Of a DNA stretch of 64,000 nucleotides, positions 59,848 to 64,000 are shown in pieces. How positions within the stretch are numbered: position 1 is the stretch's first letter; every line of letters starts with the position of its first letter. The notes under the pieces were generated by a model. That model saw only the letters and a list, made by a program, of their open reading frames with translations, did no database searches and had not been told where the DNA came from. A program made the position numbers and the translations under genes. The DNA comes from Streptomyces sp. NBC_01549 (GTDB taxonomy: Bacteria; Actinomycetota; Actinomycetes; Streptomycetales; Streptomycetaceae), in NCBI RefSeq assembly GCF_026339955.1, contig NZ_JAPEPW010000002.1, positions 248,001 to 312,000 of the forward strand, read 5' to 3'.

Positions 59848-60652
59848 CGTCCCAGGTCAGCGGATTACCGAAGATCCGTGCCCACTCCGACACCGCGGCC
59901 CGCGTATCCTCCTCGGGGGTTTTGGCCAGCCGGGCTCGGAAGACCGGGTCGGACGTGTAGTTGGCAAGGCAGTGGCCGCGCAACTGCGGGAAGTTGCCGG
60001 CTCCCAGGTCGCGGGGGCGCCATCCCGTGATCCAGGTGTCCAACGTCACCACGATGCCCTTGAAGCCCGCCATTTCGGCCCGGCGCACCAGACTCTCGGC
60101 CAGCTCCCGGTCGGTAGGGGTGTACAGCGAGAAGAATCCCGGGGTTTCCCTGAACTCGGCGGCGACTTCCTCCAGCGGATCAACGCTAAGGGTGGAGTCC
60201 ACCATCGGCACACCCGTACGGGCGGCCGCACGGGCCGTGGCCAGGTCGCCGTGGCCGTCCTGTGCGCACAGCCCGATCACCCCGACCGGTGCCATGAACA
60301 GCGGCGAAGGCAGACTCATCCCGAACAGGTTCACCGACACGTCGCGTTGGATCGCACCGACCATCATCCGCGGCACCAGCCCCCACCGCAGGAACGCTGA
60401 AACGTTGGCTCGCTGGGTGAACTCGTCTCCTGCTCCGCCGGCGACATACCACAGCAGCGACGACGACAGCACCGCTTGCGCTCGCGCCTCCAGCTCCTGG
60501 AACTCCATCGGTATGGCGGGCAACACGCCCGCACGCTGTTGCTGCCGCCCCCCGGCGGTGGAGAACGACTCCGGCTCCAGTTCGTGGATGAAGGCGGCGG
60601 TGTTGTCGGTGAAGACCCGGCCGCCGCCTCCGGCCTGTCCCAGCTCGGTGCG
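59848..60652 (-). pseudogene. Lactate 2-monooxygenase-type FMN oxidoreductase, N-terminal part
   Basis: Minus strand. MEFQELEARAQAVLSSSLLW, YVAGGAGDEFTQRANVSAF, LFGMSLPSPLFMAPVGVIGL, FFSLYTPTDRELAESLVRRA and GIVVTLDTWITGWRPRDL are the FMN alpha-hydroxy-acid dehydrogenase blocks, closest to lactate 2-monooxygenase (YVAGGAGDExTQRANV). The frame stays open upstream of MEF to 60652, where an IS256 element begins, and would continue beyond it; the true start is uncertain (60526 is one candidate). It is cut downstream by the IS1634-type element. Confidence 0.8.
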
Positions 60653-62125
60653 GGAGTGTCATGAATTAGGTGGGAACTTCACCGGAAGGGACACCTGATG
60701 ACGATCCAGAAGACTCACTCTCTCGAGACGGTGGGCGGCGTGTCGCTTGCCACTGACGGGGCGGCCGCGGACGGTGCGGGCATGAGGAGAACGCAGGAGT
60801 CCGTGGACGGGCTGGGCCTGGACCTGCTGGACGCGCTGACGCTGCTGGCCCAGGACAGGGTCCGCGGTGGTGGGCTGAGGCTGGTCGGTGAGGACGGTCT
60901 GCTGCCCGCGATCACGCAGCACCTGATGCAGGCCGCCCTGGAGGCCGAGCTGGATGAGCATCTGGCCGCCGAGGCCGAGCGCGGCGGCGGGCGGGGCTCG
61001 CGTTCGGGCGGCAACGGCCGTAACGGGTATCGCACGAAGAAGGTGATGAGTGAGGTCGGGCCGATCACGCTGCAGATCCCCCGTGACCGGCTGGGCACTT
61101 TCCGGCCCCGCATCCTGCCCAAGGGTGCCCGTCGCACCGGTGCTCTGGACGAGATGGTGCTCTCGCTGACCGCCCGCGGCATGACCTCCGGGGAGATCGT
61201 CGCGCACCTTGAGGAGGTGTACGGGATGAAGACGTCCAAGGAGACGATCTCCACGATCACCGACAAGGCCCTGGACTCGATGAACGAGTGGCGCACCCGC
61301 CCGCTCGACGCGGTCTACCCGGTCGTCTTCGTCGACGCCATCCACGTCAAGATCAGGGACGGGCAGGTCGCCAACAGGCCGATCTACGTGGCCATCGCGG
61401 TCACCGCCGACGGCTACCGCGATATCCTCGGCCTGTGGGCCGGCGACGGTGGCGAGGGCGCCAAGTTCTGGCAGCAAGTCCTCACCGACCTGCGTAATCG
61501 CGGGGTCAGAGACGTCCTCATGCTCGTCTGTGACGGGCTGTCCGCTCTGCCGGACGCGGTCGCGAACGTGTGGCCCCAAACCGTTGTGCAGCGCTGCGTC
61601 GTTCACCTGATCCGGCAGAGCCTGCGCTACGCCTCCCGGCGGGACTGGCCCGAGGTCGCCGCCGACCTCAAGCCCGTCTACACCGCCGTCAACGAGGCCC
61701 AGGCCCGCGAGCGGCTCGACGAGTTCGACGCCAAGTGGGGCCACAAATACGGCTCGATCGCCACCGTCTGGCAGCGCGCCTGGAGCGAGTTCGTACCCTT
61801 CCTGGCCTTCCCCGACTCCATCCGCGAGGTCGTCTACACGACCAACAGCATCGAGTCCCTCAACGCCCGCTACCGCCGCGCGGCCACCGCCTGCGGACAC
61901 TTCCCCAACGAACAGGCAGCACTCAAGAGGATCTACCTGGCCACCCTCGCCCTCGACCCCTCCGGCCGGGGACGCAAACGCTGGAACAACAAGTGGAAGG
62001 CAGCATTGAACGAGTTCGACCAGCTCTTCGACGGCCGCCTTACCGCCGGACGGGTATAAGCCAGTCGGACCAACCAAAAACCACTAGGCCAAAGGGCCTA
62101 AAAACACCTAAATCATGATAGACCC
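60653..62125 (+). mobile_element. IS256-family element
   Basis: 1473 bp with ends GGAGTGTCATGAATTAGGTG and, as reverse complement, GGGTCTATCATGATTTAGGT. A 9-bp duplication CTCGGTGCG flanks it at 60644-60652 and 62126-62134. It lies between the monooxygenase N-terminus and the AraC gene. Confidence 0.88.
60698..62059 (+). CDS. IS256-family transposase (Mutator type)
   Basis: 453 residues from ATG 60698. AALEAELDEHLAAEAERGGG, GPITLQIPRDRLGTFRPRIL, YPVVFVDAIHVKIRDGQVAN (first Asp), DVLMLVCDGLSALPDAVANV (second Asp), VVQRCVVHLIRQSLRYASRR and NSIESLNARYRRAATACGHF (Glu in the NxIExxN motif) are all present. The frame is uninterrupted, so it is probably active, unlike the IS256 fragment at 13.5-14.3 kb. 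Confidence 0.93.
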   Translation: MTIQKTHSLETVGGVSLATDGAAADGAGMRRTQESVDGLGLDLLDALTLLAQDRVRGGGLRLVGEDGLLPAITQHLMQAALEAELDEHLAAEAERGGGRGSRSGGNGRNGYRTKKVMSEVGPITLQIPRDRLGTFRPRILPKGARRTGALDEMVLSLTARGMTSGEIVAHLEEVYGMKTSKETISTITDKALDSMNEWRTRPLDAVYPVVFVDAIHVKIRDGQVANRPIYVAIAVTADGYRDILGLWAGDGGEGAKFWQQVLTDLRNRGVRDVLMLVCDGLSALPDAVANVWPQTVVQRCVVHLIRQSLRYASRRDWPEVAADLKPVYTAVNEAQARERLDEFDAKWGHKYGSIATVWQRAWSEFVPFLAFPDSIREVVYTTNSIESLNARYRRAATACGHFPNEQAALKRIYLATLALDPSGRGRKRWNNKWKAALNEFDQLFDGRLTAGRV

Positions 62126-62177
62126 CTCGGTGCGTACGCACACGCTCCTGGCGTTCGCGCCGGGCCGGTGGCTGGGG

Positions 62178-63128
62178 TCAGGCCGTGGTGGTCCGCTGGA
62201 AGGTCCGCCGGTAGGCGGTGGGTGTGATGCCGAGGGCATCGCGGAAACGGGCGCGGAGGTTGGTGCTGGTTCCCAGACCGCTTTGGGCGGCGATCTGTTC
62301 GATGCCGAGGTCGGTGACTTCGAGGAGCTCGCGGGCGTGGTTGACGCGGGCGGTGAGCAGCCACTGGTGGGGAGTGACACCGGTTTCCTGGCGCCACATG
62401 CGCACCAGGGTGCGGGTGGAGACGCGGGCGCGGTCCGCGAGCGCGGCGAGGGTGAGGGCTTCTTCGAGGTGACGCAGGGCCCAGTCGCGGGTGTCGGCGA
62501 GGGTGTGGGCGGTGGGTTCGGGCAGGGACTGGGTGATGTACTGGGCCTGGCCGCCGTCGCGGTGGGGTGCGGCGACCAGTTCGCGGGCGATGTCGTTGGC
62601 GACGGCAGCACCGAGGTCCTTGCGGACGATGTGGAGACACAGGTCGATGCCCGCGGTCACGCCGGCGGAGGTCAGCAGGGCGTCGTCGTCGATGTAGAGG
62701 ACGTTGCGGTCGACGCGCAGGTGGGGGTAGAGCTCCTCGAGTTCGTCCGCGCTGGCCCAGTGGGTGGTGACGGTCCGGCCGTTGAGAAGCCCGGCTGCGG
62801 CGAGTGCGAAGGCTCCGGTGCAGATGGACGCGATGCGGGCGCCTCGGCTGAAGGCAAGTTTCAGCGCCGCCGTGACCTCGGGCGCCGGTGGCCGCCGATA
62901 TCGCCAGTAGCCGGGCACGATGATCGTGTCCGCCCGGGCGAGCGCCGCCAGTCCGGCCGTGGCACCCACGGTGAAACCAGTACTGGTGGTGACGCTGCCG
63001 CGCGTCGCTCCGCACACGGTCAGTTCGTACGGGGTGTTGGGCCTGGGGTTGAAGATCTGCGTCGGGATACCCAGGTCGAGAGGCAGCACGTGGGGCAGTG
63101 CCAGGACCGCGACGCGATGGGCGCTCAT
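62178..63128 (-). CDS. GlxA-family AraC-type transcriptional regulator
   Basis: 316 residues from ATG 63128. The N-terminal DJ-1/PfpI-like domain is VAVLALPHVLPLDLGIPTQI, ADTIIVPGYWRYRRPPAPEV and IASICTGAFALAAAGLLNGR. The C-terminal AraC double HTH is LTLAALADRARVSTRTLVRM, WRQETGVTPHQWLLTARVNH and IEQIAAQSGLGTSTNLRARF. Its stop is 52 bases before the IS256 element; without that element it would abut the monooxygenase gene on the same strand, so it may regulate it. Confidence 0.92.
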   Translation of the reverse strand: MSAHRVAVLALPHVLPLDLGIPTQIFNPRPNTPYELTVCGATRGSVTTSTGFTVGATAGLAALARADTIIVPGYWRYRRPPAPEVTAALKLAFSRGARIASICTGAFALAAAGLLNGRTVTTHWASADELEELYPHLRVDRNVLYIDDDALLTSAGVTAGIDLCLHIVRKDLGAAVANDIARELVAAPHRDGGQAQYITQSLPEPTAHTLADTRDWALRHLEEALTLAALADRARVSTRTLVRMWRQETGVTPHQWLLTARVNHARELLEVTDLGIEQIAAQSGLGTSTNLRARFRDALGITPTAYRRTFQRTTTA

Positions 63129-63350
63129 GGCTCGAATCTTACGATCGCCTGTTCTCGGCGCTACCGGGAACGGGGCGGTCGCCTCGCGAAGCAGTGGTGC
63201 CGGACCTGTGGCGAGGTGGGCTTCCTGCCGCAGTGCTGGAACCCGGACCGACGACCCGCGACACCGCTTCTACCGATGTCCCGAAACTTATGAGTGGTGG
63301 CGCAGGAGACAGTCTCTGAAGACCGTGCCTCCGACGAGGATCGAGGAGGT

Positions 63351-63528
63351 GTTCAACCGCGAGGACGACGCCAAGGCCAACTTCGCCGAGATCATGAAGG
63401 GTCGGTTCGACCCGCAGGAAATGATCGACAAGATGGCCTCGAGCTCCCCCACCGGACTGAACGCTCTCCTGGCACTTCCGACCACGCACGGAGACAGCGC
63501 GACCACTCCGGTCCCGGTCGCGACGTGA
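63351..63528 (+). CDS. Small hypothetical protein, doubtful
   Basis: Frame from GTG 63351 (VFNREDDAKANFAEIMKGRF) ending TTPVPVAT at 63528; AGGAG lies immediately before the GTG, too close to be a normal ribosome site. An upstream start in the same frame is possible, where YRCPETYEWWRRRQSLKTVP is read. Charged and helical; no family recognised. Confidence 0.25.
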
Positions 63529-63846
63529 GGGGCACCGCCGCCCGACGACTGTCGCCGAAGGGCTGAGTCCGCCGACGGAGCAGGCCCGACCGCGCCGGGC
63601 CGCCGGCGAGCTGTCCGGCCTGCTGACGAGACCGCCGCCGTCCGGAAGCCAATGGCCGACAAATAGGCGGACAGGCGGACGGGCACAGGCGACCTGTGAC
63701 ACGAGCAGTCGCCGCGAGCGCGGTCCGGGCTGCCCCGACGGTCGGCTGACCGCCGGGGCACGGTTGCGGTGGAGGGCGGCTGGATACCGATCAGGAGCGG
63801 CTGCCGCTCATCCAACCGGGGCGCCGGATCGGGCAGTGCGCCGCGA
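63529..63846. other. No gene recognised
   Basis: 318 bases between a doubtful small frame and the convergent gap gene. No clear terminator or RNA was seen. Confidence 0.35.
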
Positions 63847-64000
63847 TCAGACCGCCGGGGCGGGGTAGGTCGGGTACTCCACCCCGGAGACGTGCTGGAC
63901 GACGCGGACGACCTGGCAGGAGTAGCCGAACTCGTTGTCGTACCACAGGTAGAGGATCGCGTTGTCGCCTTCGACCTTGGTCGCGCCTGCGTCGACGATC
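63847..64000 (-). CDS. gap: Glyceraldehyde-3-phosphate dehydrogenase, C-terminal end
   Basis: The minus frame enters from beyond the window edge and ends at TGA 63847-63849. It reads IVDAGATKVEGDNAILYLWY, then DNEFGYSCQVVRVVQHVSGV and EYPTYPAPAV. The WYDNEFGYSxQVVR stretch is the invariant C-terminal block of GAPDH, with the Asn that positions NAD. Only the last 50 residues are visible. The YSCQVVRV form and the extended tail point to the larger actinobacterial GAPDH type rather than the main glycolytic one, but this is only suggestive. Confidence 0.9.
   Translation of the reverse strand, partial: IVDAGATKVEGDNAILYLWYDNEFGYSCQVVRVVQHVSGVEYPTYPAPAV

Noticed and set aside
62115..63293. Plus-strand 392-codon frame opposite the AraC regulator
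   Set aside because: Antisense shadow; the minus strand has a complete GlxA-type regulator.
1..64000. tRNA, rRNA and CRISPR features
   Set aside because: Scanned by eye for tRNA-like cloverleaf ends, conserved rRNA segments and spaced repeats; none seen. A covariance-model search would be decisive.

Overview
The window is high-GC actinobacterial DNA, most likely from a Streptomyces. Support comes from the GC-rich third codon positions, GTG and TTG starts with GGAGG-type ribosome sites, a LanM lanthipeptide synthase, a Doc-like toxin pair, small Streptomyces-type proteins, and many insertion sequences. No rRNA, tRNA or CRISPR array was seen. The density of insertion sequences (IS) and broken genes suggests an accessory region, such as a chromosome arm or plasmid-like segment.

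Layout. 0-7.5 kb: cupin protein, an IS630 remnant, a secreted protein with an in-frame TGA after its signal peptide, a frameshifted hypothetical gene, a methyltransferase, a NUDIX hydrolase, a lipase-like gene abutting a TPR gene, and a zinc-ribbon protein. 7.5-15.5 kb: an IS island with an IS701 remnant, three apparently identical head-to-tail IS1380 copies, an IS256 fragment, a truncated IS30 and an IS5-like fragment. 15.5-24.1 kb: a CoA operon (acyl-CoA dehydrogenase split by IS110, class III CoA transferase, crotonase, 3-hydroxyacyl-CoA/carnitine-type dehydrogenase, YWTD propeller) with a convergent acyl-CoA ligase; the gene set resembles carnitine or short-chain acyl-CoA catabolism. 24.4-28.6 kb: a HAD-like protein and a minimal class II lanthipeptide locus (precursor, terminator, LanM). 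29-36.2 kb: a LacI-controlled sugar or inositol module (binding lipoprotein, LacI, two TIM-barrel isomerases, MFS transporter, Gfo/Idh/MocA dehydrogenase); the two putative promoters share the same -35 box and operator sequence.

36.4-47 kb: a second decay zone with a GNAT, IS5-type remnants, an alpha/beta hydrolase fragment, a MarR, an IS110 relic split by IS3, an IS630 relic, a marR gene cleanly split by an ISAs1 element with 10-bp target duplication, a frameshifted SUKH-4-like gene, an SDR and small genes. 47-56 kb: small proteins, a toxin-antitoxin pair with a perfect 22-bp palindrome, a 6-pyruvoyl-tetrahydropterin synthase homologue, a divergent TetR/GMC oxidoreductase pair, a FrnE-like DsbA protein and a DJ-1/PfpI protein. 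56-63.2 kb: two 80-bp palindromic repeats, a methyltransferase, a lactate-monooxygenase-type gene hit by an IS1634-type element, an IS256 element and one of the palindromic repeats, then a GlxA-type AraC regulator. The window ends inside the 3' end of a gap gene.

The clearest biology is (i) the compact lanthipeptide locus, (ii) the LacI regulon with two matched operators, and (iii) several genes whose frames are restored exactly when an IS is removed, which points to recent, potentially reversible inactivation.
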